Below are positions 1-11,396 of a DNA stretch of 64,000 nucleotides, piece after piece. Position 1 is the stretch's first letter. Every line of letters starts with the position of its first letter. The position numbers were made by a program, and so were the translations under genes. This DNA is from Bathymodiolus brooksi (lineage: Eukaryota; Mollusca; Bivalvia; Mytilida; Modiolidae), in the NCBI GenBank assembly GCA_963680875.1, contig OY804580.1:92409353-92473352 (forward strand), given 5' to 3'. The notes under the pieces are model-generated. The model had not been told where the DNA came from. It saw only the letters and a list, made by a program, of their open reading frames with translations, and made no database searches.

Positions 1-709
1 TGATGCTAAAGTATAATTTGTTATCTTTACAAAAAATGAATAATTTACTTCTGTAAAAGAATATTTTTTGCTGCATTCATTGTTATGATTTGTGCTTCCA
101 AGAACCATATTGTAGATACCAATTAAGTGTGTCATGTAATTTCCTTTGGCTTTTTCTCTCAGTATGTTTGGTTTTTGCTTTACAACAAAAATTTGGATGT
201 CAGTTCTGTATAAATAAATATAAGACAAAGCCGAAGTAGCTATCAAGAAAGGACAATCTAGAGACACAGGTAGCGTTGGACACAAGATAAAGAAGGGATA
301 CAAGCAAGACGGAAAGCTACAATACAAAAAATTACAACGACGATTAGCAAGGACCACACAAAAATAGCTTGAGACGCAGTTGATATATAATTGAATGTTA
401 TGCTGAATTTGAAGACTTGGAAAACTCTGTAATTAGACGTGAAATCCCAACGACAAATCCTACATCTATGTATTACATATAGCTGCTAATCATGTAGTTG
501 TATGTTCATTATCAGATATATCTGCTGACAATCTTGATGTTTTAACTATTTAATTACATTATTACGTCAATTTGTAATTGGTATATTACTGGGTGATGGG
601 TGGGACTGTCAAATGTACTTGTACATGGAGATAATCTAAGAACCATCTCATAATTAACTATTTAACGACGTGAGTCACGAGCGAGAGAGAGTGATGATGA
701 TTTCGTGTT

Positions 710-850
710 ACTCGATCTTTAGTTTTATGTGCATGTTTTGTAGATCGTTGTTTGTCCCTTTGCACTTGTTCTTTTGGCCAGTGTGTTGTCTGTTCTTCTT
801 CGATATACTTATTATGATTACCCATTTGATATCTTGAAACTCTTCTTGCA
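710..850 (+). repeat. Dispersed repeat R1 (left arm copy)
   Basis: R1 runs in this direction as 'cgatctttagttttatg', 'gttgtttgtcc', 'cttttggcca', 'gttgtctgttcttcttcgat' and 'gatatcttgaaactcttctt'. It looks like a non-coding 3'-type module. A similar module follows Penelope-like scraps at 30.1 kb. Confidence 0.7.
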
Positions 851-1140
851 TTGTTCATTCCATAGACGAATATACATTTTCCTTGACGTGATTTGTCATA
901 AGACATAATATCATATGGGTTTCGCTGATGGCTTTTTTTCCGATTTCAGATCCAAAGTCGGTATCGCATGTCTGTTATTTAACTACTTGTTAAGAAACAA
1001 GTAGCGCGGTTTGTGTAAAATCATTTTAGCTTATATTCACTTTACGTCAATTTGTCATTAGTATATTCTTGGGTGATGGGTGGGGCGGTCAAATGTATTT
1101 GTGAATGGCGATCATCTAATTCCCATGTCATAATTAACCG

Positions 1141-1200
1141 ATAAAACTGACCGCCACGATATAACTGAAATATTGTTGAAAGTAGCATCAAACACCATCA
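1141..1200 (+). mobile_element. SINE tail fragment
   Basis: Only the 3' domain is present: ctgaccgccacgatataact, then gaaatattgttgaaag and a short aaacaaac tail. It is mirrored at 14,828-14,970 in the other arm, where more of the body survives. Confidence 0.75.
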
Positions 1201-3344
1201 AACAAACAAACAAGCATTTTCATGTTGGAATGTCTTACTGAATAAACATACGTACAGCCAGCTTAGTGATAATGTACAATATCAGAGCTATAATATTACG
1301 GTAAATTCGGAGTCGTTTTCCTCCAAATCTGTTTTCGATGTATTCTTATACATCTTATAATATCAACCTAACCAGGAAGTGTTAAAACAAGTATGTCGTA
1401 TGAACACATTTGGTGTTCGAGATAAACGGACATGTACATGAATAAATACTACAAATTATAATAAAAGGAGATCATTTACACAATATAAAGATCAATTTGT
1501 ATAAAAAATGAACATGAAAGAGTTAATACACAACATTAAACCACAAATAAAACACTGTCATTAGTAATAACTAATCCATTAGCCCTACAGAGACTTGCCG
1601 AAATATCGCGAAAACTTATATAACCTCCACATCATTCGAAAAGTTTTTAAAAATTTTGAACACCAAAAGACATTTTAGTCAATGCTTTAGCTGTAAAAAA
1701 TGAGGTACACAATGTGCATCATAAACATATTAATAAGCCATAAATAATGCGCAAAGATCTACAAATTACAAAAATAAGATGGAGTTATTTACAATACAAT
1801 TTGCACAAAATATTACAAGATAATTTATCCATCGCAGCATATGCAGGTGATGGACCTTATCCGACAGATTCTACCTAGTAGTCAGTTACATATGAATATT
1901 CATTAACCCTGTTATTGTACTGCCCATCCTCCTGTTGGCATTCATTTTTATAATAGGACGTGTTTTTTTGAGTGGAAGCGAATACGTGCAGATTTTTTAT
2001 CGTTTGTATATATATATAACTGTAAATCCAGTTATCAACGGGAGTGTTATCCTAATAAACTGTTTAGCCCCGTCACATTGGTGTATCTGTCCCTTTTTTA
2101 TGTTCAGTGAGTTAATATGGGAGGTGGTTGTTCATTTTTATAGATATTGGTGGAATTGTTGACCATCACACATTTCTACAATAAGCCGGGAACGATAAAC
2201 TTATTGTAGAACATTTTTGTGTAGATATACATTCAGTGGTTTATTTAAGCATGTTTTGATTATACGAGTAACATGTCGGGTGTATTATAAGAGACAGGAA
2301 CTGCTTCTGAGCTCCGTGTTGAGATGCCCGTTACGATGTTCGCATATAAACGATATTCCGTTCGTCTTTACCTCCAGTTGTTAATGTCTTATTTACGTTA
2401 TTTGTGTTTGTGGTGTCCTACACATATTTTGTTGGGTTTTTTTGTGAGGTTTTTTTCTTCGTCTTATGTTGCCGTTTTCTCTGGATTGTCCATTTTTGAT
2501 TTCCTCATCAGTATTCTCTAAGATTTATTTTAAAGCTAACTGTACTGAGAAGAAACGAAAGCATAATGAGTGGCATAAGGACATACACACAATTGTAAAG
2601 TCATGTTGCCATGCAACAAGAATATGTGTTTTTGTTCTCACACAAACTGCAATACATTTAAATTGACACTCGATGTTTTCGGACTGAAAATGCGTTACAT
2701 TTTGTTTTTATTATACACCAGGAACAGAAACTTCATATATTTCCTGAATCAGTGTATGGTTATTACTTGGGTGAGACGAATGCAATATTTATTTTATGTG
2801 ATTGCGTGTTATGAATAAACATCATATAAGACGTATATTTTAAAATTCGAATTAAGATTGCTGCCCAATTAACTGAAAGTAACTAGAATGTATATACTAA
2901 TGTCATACATTTCAATAAAAGTCTAATATACTCACCTTATGGGATTACGTGACAGAGTATTACATAGACTTTGAAGCTATGTTTTTATATTATGGATGTG
3001 GCCGATGGGAAATAAGTGGTTCATCAGTATGCTAAAAGAATCAATGCAATTGCGTAACAGCGAAGTATGTCCATATGTTGCTGAGGACAGAACAAGAATA
3101 AAAACATATACCAACTGAAAACACAACTCTGACACTATCAAATAAATAAGCTCACACTGAGCACTGACGAAATTGTCAGGGGAGTTCATGCCCTAAAACA
3201 TAATGTAAAAGCAATATTACAAATTATGAATTGATGTTAGTGTCTGGAAAACTTCTTTGTCGGCACATGTGACCAAAATAAAATGAAAACGCAATCCATG
3301 CAATATCTTTACTGAGCTCATCCCATATTTTGTTGGTTTCGTGT

Positions 3345-3545
3345 TACTCTATCTTTAATTTTCAATATAATGTTTTGCATGTTATTACCTGGTTTGTCCT
3401 TTCTCCTTTGTCCTTGCTTTATCAGTCCTTCCTCGATATACGCATTCTGATTACCCTCTTGGTATTTTCAATATTTTCTTGTAGATCATTGTTTGTACTT
3501 TGTCCTTTTTATGTTAGTTATTGTTTTGTCTCTCTTTGGTAACTT
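3345..3545 (+). repeat. R1 copy holding the empty site for Penelope-like copy 1
   Basis: It contains 'gtttgtcctttctcctttg' and 'tggtattttcaatattttct'. It includes the uninterrupted junction at 3,528-3,535 that is split by the insertion in the other arm. Confidence 0.7.
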
Positions 3546-3689
3546 TCAGCTTTTCATACTGTTTTAATATACAATTACTATCACGAGACAGCTTTATATT
3601 TGCAAGATGCAATGTATGATATCGGATGTTGGATTTTCTTTCCTGTTTATATGGAAATTATTGTAAGTCAATTATAATATTGTGTAATT

Positions 3690-3945
3690 GTTTAGTGCCA
3701 GTCGACGTGTTTGTATAGTAATTGGACAACTATCAGCAGCAAAAATTACCACTATAGTTGTGAGTTCGAATCCTTATCATGGCGAGGTGTTTTAGATACA
3801 ACATTGTGTGATAAAGTTGTTCAGTGACTTGCGGCAGGATGGTGGTTTTCGTCGGGTACTCTGGTTTGTTTCCTCCATAAATAAAATTGGCTGCCACGAT
3901 ATTCCTGAAATATTGTTGAGAGTGGCGTTAACAACCATAACCATA
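3690..3945 (+). mobile_element. tRNA-derived SINE, family II
   Basis: The head has a B-box-like gtgagttcgaatccttatca (about 3,759), then 'gtgtgataaagttgttcagt' and the common 3' domain ending gcgttaacaaccataacc. The A box is degraded. It is mirrored at 9,163-9,425. Confidence 0.75.
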
Positions 3946-4491
3946 TACTTGCTTACTTTATGTCAATCTTTATATAAATTTTGCATTTCATTTATCGTAA
4001 GATGGGCGTGATTAAACATACAAATATGCATTTCACTAATATAACGATTCCAAAGTTGATATGTGACATCAATGACATACACATATCATTGTAGTATAGT
4101 TTGTTGCCACGCTTTCCCAAAAAATTCTGAAAAATTTATTTATTAAAGATCACCGCGTTATTTATAATAACGGTTGCCGGTTATATGTGAAGGTCGATAT
4201 GCTACCAACATGATGAAAGCATTGCATGATAACATCATTTCACTAACAGGATATGTGTGGGCCCAACATATTATTTTAGGTGTTCCGGAAGGGTAAGCAG
4301 TTCCTGAATCACTAGTGGCACCCGTTGTGTTAATCTAGTTACAAACCCGGTGATAAGTCATAAATGATGAAAGGACCGGGAAGTGTTTTCTACAAGTGGA
4401 ACATATCCAAGATCAACTGTCAAACAAGTCATTCATGGTGGCGACCGTAAAACTTTCAACGTAATTACTTCAACTTAGCCAAGAGGAACGG

Positions 4492-4752
4492 GTGATCCGG
4501 GTGGCTCAATGAGTTAGGTCGTTGGATCTAACAACTCATACAAGCCTAACACCAATACGGCGTGGGTTCGCGCCCGGCTTTGTAATTTACAAAAAGGGTG
4601 CACTCGACTCGCAGCCGCAAGTGATAAAGTTTACCAGTTGATTTCCCATGGTCGATGGTTCTCTCCGGGTGCTCCGGATTCCTCCACCACTAAAACTGGT
4701 CGCCATGATATAGCTAAAATAGTGTTGAACGTGGCGTCAAAACACCAAAAAT
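4492..4752 (+). mobile_element. tRNA-derived SINE, family I, full length
   Basis: The A-box-like 'gggtggctcaatgagttagg' (about 4,498) and B-box-like 'gggttcgcgcccggc' (about 4,564) give a pol III promoter-like head. The body 'gcactcgactcgcagccgca' and the common 3' domain follow, with an A-rich end. The inner end of the inverted repeat falls inside this element. Confidence 0.85.
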
Positions 4753-4759
4753 TAAAAAA

Positions 4760-5480
4760 TAAATCACCTAGAGGAACCCTTGGTTCACTAGCTTCCTTGT
4801 TAGCAGCAATCCTTAATATAGGAAATCATGATAGGAACCACAAATCGGAGATGCATACTCTATATGCAGTTGCTGCTTGAATGTTGCTACATATCACAAA
4901 AGTTCACAATGGGTGAATTAAAATCTTATCCACCCCTCACTGTCAATTGTCAGGGGTAGGTCAAAGTATGAAGCTGAATTATCTGTATATGGTATCTTTT
5001 ATTGCAAGCTCATTGTGATGACCCTGCTTCTCGTCTACAATGTACCTATATTCTGATTGCCCCTTTGGTATCTTCAAACTCTTCTTTACATTTAATGTTG
5101 CTTGTGTTGTTAAACACATATATTTCATTTATCCTTGTATCTATATACAACTTAAAAAATAATAAACTAATGAATTAAATCTGTCGTGAATGGATTAATT
5201 ATTTGCGTAAATTGTTTGGTTTCTAATTCTGGAATTATTGGAAATGTTGTTTATCTTTGAATTATAATTACATAAATAATTATATTTGTCTTTCTGCTTG
5301 TGAATATTCATGTTCGATTCGTAATCTGAACTATATAGTAAGTGCATGCATTTGATGTACTCCTTTAATGTAGCACATTGTAATTTGGAGAAGACTCCAT
5401 ACGTTTGATTAACTTGTATCTAATCCATTTTGTCTACTTCATTGTCCAATAAAATAAGTTTAAACTAAGCTAAAGCTAGG
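4760..5480. other. Stretch between the left arm and the LINE
   Basis: An R1 remnant (tttggtatcttcaaactctt near 5,070) is the only thing recognised. The rest is AT-rich and without feature. Part of it may be the decayed 5' end of the LINE. Confidence 0.5.
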
Positions 5481-5534
5481 TTTGTATTTCATAAATATTT
5501 TGCAAGAGTATTATCAAACACCTATAGACTGAAA

Positions 5535-5845
5535 GGAAAACAATATGGTAAAAATCAGACATGCTGGTCCAACGATAAGTCAGGAGGGGTCGCTATTGGC
5601 TTCAAATCAACACTAGACAAATATATCAAATATGTAGAAAGTAAAAGTAAATTGGTATGTTGGATCATTTTTTTTAATTGGTAATATGAATCTGAAAATT
5701 ATGCTAAATAGAAATATAAGTGAAACTCAAATGGAAATCTGTGATGTTGTTGATTTGAAAAATATGGTAAAAAAGCTACATGTTTTACTAAAAGTTCAAA
5801 ACTTACTCTTGTAGATGTAATTTTAACCAATGAAAACACTATCTA
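5535..5845 (+). pseudogene. LINE endonuclease fragment
   Basis: The frame starting near 5,543 reads QYGKNQTCWSNDKSGGVAI followed by GFKSTLDKYIKYV, typical of the middle of an APE-like endonuclease (GGVAI strand). About 190 bases later another frame reads ATCFTKSSKLTLVDVILTN, the C-terminal 'S-x-L-D-x-I-L-T' block with Val in place of the usual Leu or Ile. The catalytic N-terminal part is not visible, so the copy is truncated or too decayed upstream of 5,480. Confidence 0.65.
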
Positions 5846-6284
5846 GATGTGGTAAAAATAAGAATTTTGAGTTAACAAATGTTTTATGTGATCTTGATAA
5901 TCAGAATTTCAATATATCTGAAGACGCTGATGTAAATGTAGCATGATAATTTTAGTAAATGTTTTAATGAGGTAGCAAATAAACATGCACCATTTAAGGA
6001 GAGAAAAATATTATTTGAACAGGTACCCCACATGAAAAAAACAACTACAAAGTGCTATTTATAGGAAACAGATGTCGTTTTTTCAGCAAGTAACATCTAG
6101 CAAATATTGGGAAGCAAATAGTAAACAGAGGAATGTTGTTACTAAATTAAAGAACAAATCTGTAAAAATTTATTTCATTGACAGGTGTGCTGGTGACCCT
6201 AAATCCAACAGTAAAAGATTTTCTAATAAAAAAAAAAGTAGCATATGAATAAAAGAAACCATCTTGTCTGAAAATGATGTATTA

Positions 6285-7470
6285 ATTACAAAACAGGATG
6301 AGGTATGTGATATTTTCAATAATTACTTTGTAAATGTTGCCAAAATCATTGGAAATAATTATATTAAGGTTGACTATTCCATCTTTATATATTAGACAAA
6401 AACAAATTCCACTTTTAAAATCAATGAATGTCAAAGATAGTTTTATGTCATTAAACATTATATTTCTATTTTTAGCAAACCTTCCAACACTATTTTTTTT
6501 ATTTATTTGAAAAATATTCTTGTTCATATAATATAGATAATATATCTAAAGAAACGCATGATTCAGTTAACAAAAACTACTGAAAATGGTGCAAAGTAAT
6601 TTAAATATAATCGGAAAGTAATCATGATTACAGGGTCAACACCAATGTAACTGATCAAATTACGATTACATGTAATCTAAAAATACTGCTTACAGATTAC
6701 GATTACTGCTGATTACGATTACAGATTACGAATATCCCAAGTCTGCCCTGATTTTGTATTAGAAAGTTTGTTTTCGGAAATCAATGAGGAATTTGTTGGT
6801 AAATGTATCGGTAAGATTAATGTAAAAAAGGCGAATGGAATAGGTGCAATTTCTCCAAAACCTTTACATTTTGCAAAATCGGTAATAACAAAGCCTCTAT
6901 CAACAATTGTAAATCTTGCAATAACATTATCAGCCTTTCCTGATAGATAAAAAGCGGCACAGAAAAAAAGTGTGCTAGAAGCAACCACTTTCTGACCTGT
7001 AAGTGCATTCCCGGCTATTTCTAAAATCTTTGAAAATTCACTTGAAATTAATTAGTTAAATAGTTTGATCAAATCTTCAATCTTTTTTTGCACTCTTTAG
7101 ATCGGTATTAGGATGTCAGTCAAACCTTTTGAGAATGATAGAAGACTGGGAAAAAAGGGCTTGGAAAAAATGATTATCTTGCTGCAATTTTAATGGAGCT
7201 ATCTTTGATTGCCTCCCACACGACTTGTTATTTCTGAAATTTATCACTTGTCTCAATCAACTCTAGAAATGCTAAGCAGCAGCTTAATAAATAGGAAATA
7301 ATGTGTCAAAATATTAGTGAATTATTAGATATTGCTACAGGTGTTCCTCAAGGTTCCATATTAGGTTCGAATTTTTTTTAATTGACAATGATCTTCTTCC
7401 TTTGTGCACAAATGCGAAGTATACAATTATGCAGATGACAACACCTTGTCATAATCAGACAAATCTTTAG
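6285..7470 (+). pseudogene. LINE reverse transcriptase fragments
   Basis: LITKQDEVCDIFNNYFVNVA at about 6,287 is the segment just before the RT. From 6,768 to 6,950 one frame reads a fingers segment with KKANGIGAISPKPLHF and NLAITLSAFPDR. Later pieces in other frames are SAFPAISKIFE (about 7,000), MIEDWE (about 7,135), GVPQGSILGSNFF (about 7,337) and a YADDNT box (about 7,425). The first catalytic Asp region near 7,180-7,215 survives only as traces. About 350 bases of unrelated AT-rich sequence (about 6,375-6,735) interrupt the gene between the pre-RT block and the fingers. Confidence 0.7.
6375..6735. other. AT-rich insertion inside the LINE with repeated 'gattac' words
   Basis: The protein blocks before and after this stretch should lie about 20-30 codons apart, yet about 360 bases separate them. 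The 3' part (about 6,598-6,730) is rich in ttacgattac and its inversions, ending in several near-tandem 'gattac' units. The rest shows no recognisable features. An inserted non-autonomous element is likely, but no target duplication was found by eye. Confidence 0.4.
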
Positions 7471-7589
7471 AAAAAGTTATAACTTCCTTAGAAGATGCAG
7501 TAAGGTATTAATTAATTAATTAATTTCTGTCAATAAAATGCAGGCAAATCCTGCAAAATGTCAGGCCATTTCTGTCAGTCAAAATCTCA

Positions 7590-8190
7590 TGATAAAATGG
7601 TATATTTAATATAGATGGAATTTTCATAGTCTGTGATGATGAAGTCAAACTAAATTTCAACAGTCATGTTACTAATATTTAATAGAAAGCTGTAATGGAA
7701 TTGAATGTTTTAAAGCGGATAGGAAAACATTTGGAGAGTTTTGGGAACTTACTTTTATCACTCGTTTATTATATTCTGTACTGAACTTTGCTTTTTAAAT
7801 TGAAAAAATACAAGAACTTGCTCTTCGGTTATTTACAATGATCCAGACTACTCCAAGCATTTTAAATTACCCTCATTTAAAACCCAGAGAATGAGAACAC
7901 TTGCTTTGGAGACCTTCAAAGAAAAGTACATTGGTTTTACTAGACCTTGTAACAATTGAAAAGTATTCATATAAATTTAAGCTGATATACCCAGACCGGG
8001 AACAACAAAGTACGGTAAAAACTCATTAAGGTATGAGACAGCAAGATTATGGAATACACTGCCAAATGAGGTCAGAAATTTTTCTTTATTTGACCAGATT
8101 AAAAATTATACTTTAAATGGTGCAGTGGGGAAAATGTTTATTGTAGTTCCTGTAAATATCAAGCCGTGCTGTTTCATGCATGAATAGCCT
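7590..8190 (+). pseudogene. LINE post-RT and C-terminal region
   Basis: The pieces are FNIDGIFIV...DDEVKL (about 7,605), KAVMELNVLKRIGKHLE (about 7,687), KIQELALRLF (about 7,803), RMRTLALETF (about 7,887) and ARLWNTLPNEVRNFSLFD (about 8,041), ending near 8,188 after NGAVG. This order matches the long C-terminal part that follows the RT in CR1/L2-like LINEs. Two frames are needed, so it cannot be expressed as one protein. Confidence 0.65.
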
Positions 8191-8313
8191 TCCTGCTTTA
8201 TTTGTGATTTTGTTTGCAATATTGGGATTTTGCTTGCATAATATGTGCTTCCCTTTTATGTGCTCTTATTTGCTTTATTATGCTCGTATGCTTATTTGTG
8301 ATTTTTATTGATT

Positions 8314-8370
8314 TATGTGTGCTGTTTTTGTCTATGTGTGCTGTTTTTGTCTATATGTGCTGTTTTTGTC
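8314..8370 (+). repeat. 19-bp tandem repeat, three units, in the LINE 3' untranslated part
   Basis: The unit tatgtgtgctgtttttgtc occurs at 8,314, 8,333 and 8,352; the third unit has one change. Short tandem units before the 3' end are common in LINE 3' regions. Confidence 0.85.
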
Positions 8371-8465
8371 TATGTGTGTTTTATTAGCTTAACATTTCAT
8401 TTTATTTTATCATTTTGTTGTATTGTGCTTGCCTATAAACGAGATAGTGCACGCTTTAAATCTGG

Positions 8466-8620
8466 GTAATCAACTGGTAACTTTATCACTTGCGCTGCGA
8501 GTCGAGTGCACCCATTTTTGTAAATTACAAAGCCGGGCGCGAACCCACGTCGTATTGGTGATATGCTTGTATCAGTTGTTAGATCCAACGACCTAACTCA
8601 TTGAGCCACCCGGGCCACCG
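8466..8620 (-). mobile_element. SINE family I, head and body only
   Basis: Mirror of 4,492-4,650. The element stops at 'accagttgatta', where the left arm continues into the 3' domain. The spacer with the dead LINE starts here. Confidence 0.85.
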
Positions 8621-9162
8621 GTTCATCTTGGCTAAGTTGAAGTAATTACGTTGAAAGTTTTACGGTCGCCACCATGAATGACTTGTTTGACAGTTGATCT
8701 TGGATATGTTCCACTTGTAGAAAACACTTCCCGGTCCTTTCTTCATTTATGACTTATCACCGGGTTTGTAACTAGATTAACACATCGGGTACCACTAGTG
8801 ATTCAGGAACTGCTTACCCTTCCGGAACACCTAAAATAATATGTTGGGCCCACACATATCCTTTTAGTGAAATGATGTTATCATGCAATGCTTTCAACAT
8901 GTTGGTAGCATATCGACATTCACATATAACCGGCAACCGTTATTATAAATTACGCGGTGATCTTTAATACATAATTTGTTCAGAATTTTTTGGGAAAGCG
9001 TGGCAACAAACTGAACTACAATGATATATGTATGTCATTGATGTCACAGATTAACTTTGGAATCGTTATATTAGTGAAATGCATATTTGTATATTTAATC
9101 ATGCGCATCTTACGATAAATGAAATGCAAAATTTATATAAAGATTGACATAAAGTAAGCAAG

Positions 9163-9425
9163 TATATGGTTATGGTTGTTAACGCCTCTCTCAACAATTT
9201 TTCAGGAATATCGTGGCAGCCTCTTTTATTTATGGAGGAAACAAACCAGAGTACCCGACGAAAACCACCATCCTGCCGCAAGTCACTGAACATCTTTATC
9301 ACACGATGTTGTATCTAAAACACATCGCCATGATAAGGATTCGAACTCACAACTATAATGGTAATTATTGCTGCTGATAGTTGTCCAATTACTATACAAA
9401 CACGTCGACTGGCACTAAACAATCA
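9163..9425 (-). mobile_element. SINE family II (mirror copy)
   Basis: Reverse complement of 3,690-3,945 with few changes, among them a lost base pattern in the tail ('gaatatcgtggcagcctctt' on the plus strand). Confidence 0.75.
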
Positions 9426-9575
9426 CACACTATTATAATTGACTTACAATAATTTCCATATGAACAGCAAAGAAAATCCAACATCCGATATCATACATTG
9501 CAACTTGCAAATATAAAGCTGTCTCGTGATAGTAATTGTATATTAAAACAGTATGAAAAGCTGAAAGATACCAAA

Positions 9576-10059
9576 TAAAGGTAATAACAAAATTACCGAA
9601 CTCCGAACAATCTTATAAAGGGAAAGTCAAAACTCATAATTATATAAACAGACAAAATCAGTCAACAACCGGACAACTGTGAAAACCGTAATGACCCTGA
9701 CTTGGTACAGGCATTTCTAAAGAAATGGTGGGTTGAATCAGATTTTAAGGCGCCAAACCTCCCGCTCTCATTACGGTTCAAAGGTTCCGGCTGTCACTGT
9801 AACAGTATTTAAATACAGGAACAAAATAGGTAAAATAGTTGTCAAAGCAGTACCATATTCGGTGACGTAAATGTCAAAAATATTTTTACGTCACACATTG
9901 ACAAAAAAATTCTTGACATTTTGGACTTCTTTATCTTTATACATTTTCACTATATGAAAATGCATCGCTTATAATTATTTCTGCAGAGACGGAATATATT
10001 TCGACAAGATATTGGTATCGGAATATAAACTTTTTAAGAGATCGAATAAGGCGAATCTT
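9576..10059 (-). other. 3' end of Penelope-like element copy 1: lost C-terminus and 3' untranslated part
   Basis: The first 125 bases (10,059 down to about 9,935) still encode the C-terminal tail seen in copy 2 but lie after the stop. The rest is non-coding and recurs almost unchanged at 33,568-33,930, in part at 51,739-51,917 and at 59,137-59,391. It contains 'gacttggtacaggcatttc' and ends in ggtaat-tttgtt-attacc, a six-base stem with a six-base loop. The conservation of this end in truncated copies suggests it is the part copied first during reverse transcription. Confidence 0.75.
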
Positions 10060-11253
10060 TTAATAGCCCTGGTCCAGTAGCCTGTTTCTCAGATGAAGAT
10101 GAAGTTTCAGGAAATCAGAATAATTGCTACTGGCCCTTGCATAGCGAATCAATTGGGAGATGTAAACACCATATGCAGGAGAAGCTGGTATATTGCTGCA
10201 CATGTTTGGAAAATTTATGATTTTAAAATTGAAGTCGTCCCGCTTATCATAAATTTTAGTACTGAGTTGACCACTGTCGTCAAATTCGAGGTATAAGTCC
10301 AAAAATGATGCGGACGAAGCTGTATCGGTGGTCTCTTTAACTTCCAGCTCTGGAGGATATATCAATGGAAGAAATTCTGCAAATCTAGAATTATTGATAG
10401 ATAAAACGTCATCAATATACCTGTTTGTGAAATTAAAGGCTCTAGCCTCATGAATCTTCTTATCTTTTACAAGCTTTTGAAGAAACTCCGACTCGTATGA
10501 GTATAAAAATAAATCGGCTAGAAGAGGGGCACAATTCGTACCCATTGGTATGCCGACGACCTGCTGAAACAGTGTCCCTCCAAAGGAGACAAATATGTTA
10601 TCGATGAGGAACTCCAGCATACTGATCACTTGTTCCTCGGAGTAGCATGTTTTACCTTTATGAATTTTGTTTGAAAAATATGTGGAATTGTAGCCTAACA
10701 CAACAAATTTTGAGCCATAGTTTCTATGACTAAAAGCTTTATGAATTGTTTCTTTTAAGCGGGTTTTTAATTTGTCATGCGATAGGGTGGTATATAGAGT
10801 TGAAAAATCAAAAGTTTTGATGGAGGATACCTGAGAGAAAGATCTTGATTTCAGGTTATCCAAAAGATCTTTAGAGTTTTTCAAAATAAACATGTGATTT
10901 ATGCCACTACGCGAGTAAGCAGTTTCACAATATTTCTGTTGTCCCTCTTTTACTGTAGACAGAATCTTTGTCAGGTGAATAGACAATTCTTTCGTCGAAC
11001 AAGTTGATGATCCCGCTATGTACCTTTCTTTGTATGGTGTCTTATGGAGTTTAGGCATCCAATATAAATAGGGTAAATCCTCAGACTCTTTACCAGAGGG
11101 AATGTTTAAAGAGGTCATGAATGATCTGTGGTTAGCTAGGATTTCATCTTTGTCGAACGAAGTTGGTTTGTATGTGGTATTACTAGAGGTGTTGCTATTT
11201 ATGCCTAATTCCTTGATTAGACATTCGAAGTAATATGATTTACATACAAACAC
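10060..11253 (-). CDS. Reverse transcriptase of Penelope-like element, copy 1
   Basis: The 397-residue open frame continues upstream without stops to about 11,402, where it includes YVVVPADKASNNIVFVC. The annotated Met is simply the first in frame, and the natural start lay further upstream. Visible RT blocks are LPYLYWMPKLHK (about 59-70), the first catalytic Asp block FDFSTLYT (148-155), QQVVGIPMGTNCAPLLADL (230-248), the active-site box YIDDVL (279-284), SFLDLYLEF (about 316) and a C-terminal NFPNMCSNIP block (about 347). These identify a Penelope-like RT, a telomerase-related group. A TAA at 10,060 ends the protein about 45 residues earlier than copy 2, whose frame goes on to ISDAFSYSENV. 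The catalytic core looks intact, but the element is broken upstream. Confidence 0.85.
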   Translation of the reverse strand: MFVCKSYYFECLIKELGINSNTSSNTTYKPTSFDKDEILANHRSFMTSLNIPSGKESEDLPYLYWMPKLHKTPYKERYIAGSSTCSTKELSIHLTKILSTVKEGQQKYCETAYSRSGINHMFILKNSKDLLDNLKSRSFSQVSSIKTFDFSTLYTTLSHDKLKTRLKETIHKAFSHRNYGSKFVVLGYNSTYFSNKIHKGKTCYSEEQVISMLEFLIDNIFVSFGGTLFQQVVGIPMGTNCAPLLADLFLYSYESEFLQKLVKDKKIHEARAFNFTNRYIDDVLSINNSRFAEFLPLIYPPELEVKETTDTASSASFLDLYLEFDDSGQLSTKIYDKRDDFNFKIINFPNMCSNIPASPAYGVYISQLIRYARASSNYSDFLKLHLHLRNRLLDQGY

Positions 11254-11396
11254 GATATTGTTGGAAGCCTTGTCCGCAGGAACGACAACATATTTGTCAT
11301 GAAGAGAGGAAAGACACTTAACAGCTTCTTGGTCTTTAAATACAGACTTAGGTCGACTATTAACACAATTTTTTAGTTTGTGAATCCGACCTTGTA

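Larger units (their letters stand above)
1..4650 (+). repeat. Left arm of a large inverted repeat (runs off the window start)
   Basis: This stretch matches the reverse complement of 8,466-16,400 in the same order. Its inner end is inside a SINE: both arms share the head and the 'gtgataaagt' block, then diverge at about 4,650 and 8,466. Position 1 matches the complement of about 16,400, so the arm continues to the left of the window and its true length is unknown. In lined-up blocks I counted about 1-4 differences per 100 bases. The arm lacks about 345 bases found at 14,945-15,290 of the other arm and lacks the Penelope-like element. Short open frames in it are not genes, because they recur as decayed versions in the other arm. 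Confidence 0.9.
5480..8450 (+). mobile_element. Decayed non-LTR retrotransposon (LINE, CR1/L2/Jockey-like) in the spacer of the inverted repeat
   Basis: The plus strand carries, in the right order, fragments of an APE-type endonuclease (5,535-5,845), an RT with GVPQGSILG and YADDNT (about 7,337 and 7,425), the post-RT region with LNVLKRIGKHL (about 7,700), and a C-terminal block with ARLWNTLPNEVR (about 8,040). Many stops and shifts separate these parts. A 3' untranslated part follows, with a 19-bp unit repeated three times at 8,314-8,370. The clade is inferred from the block order and the YADD box, not from a tree. The element fills nearly the whole spacer between the arms. Confidence 0.8.
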
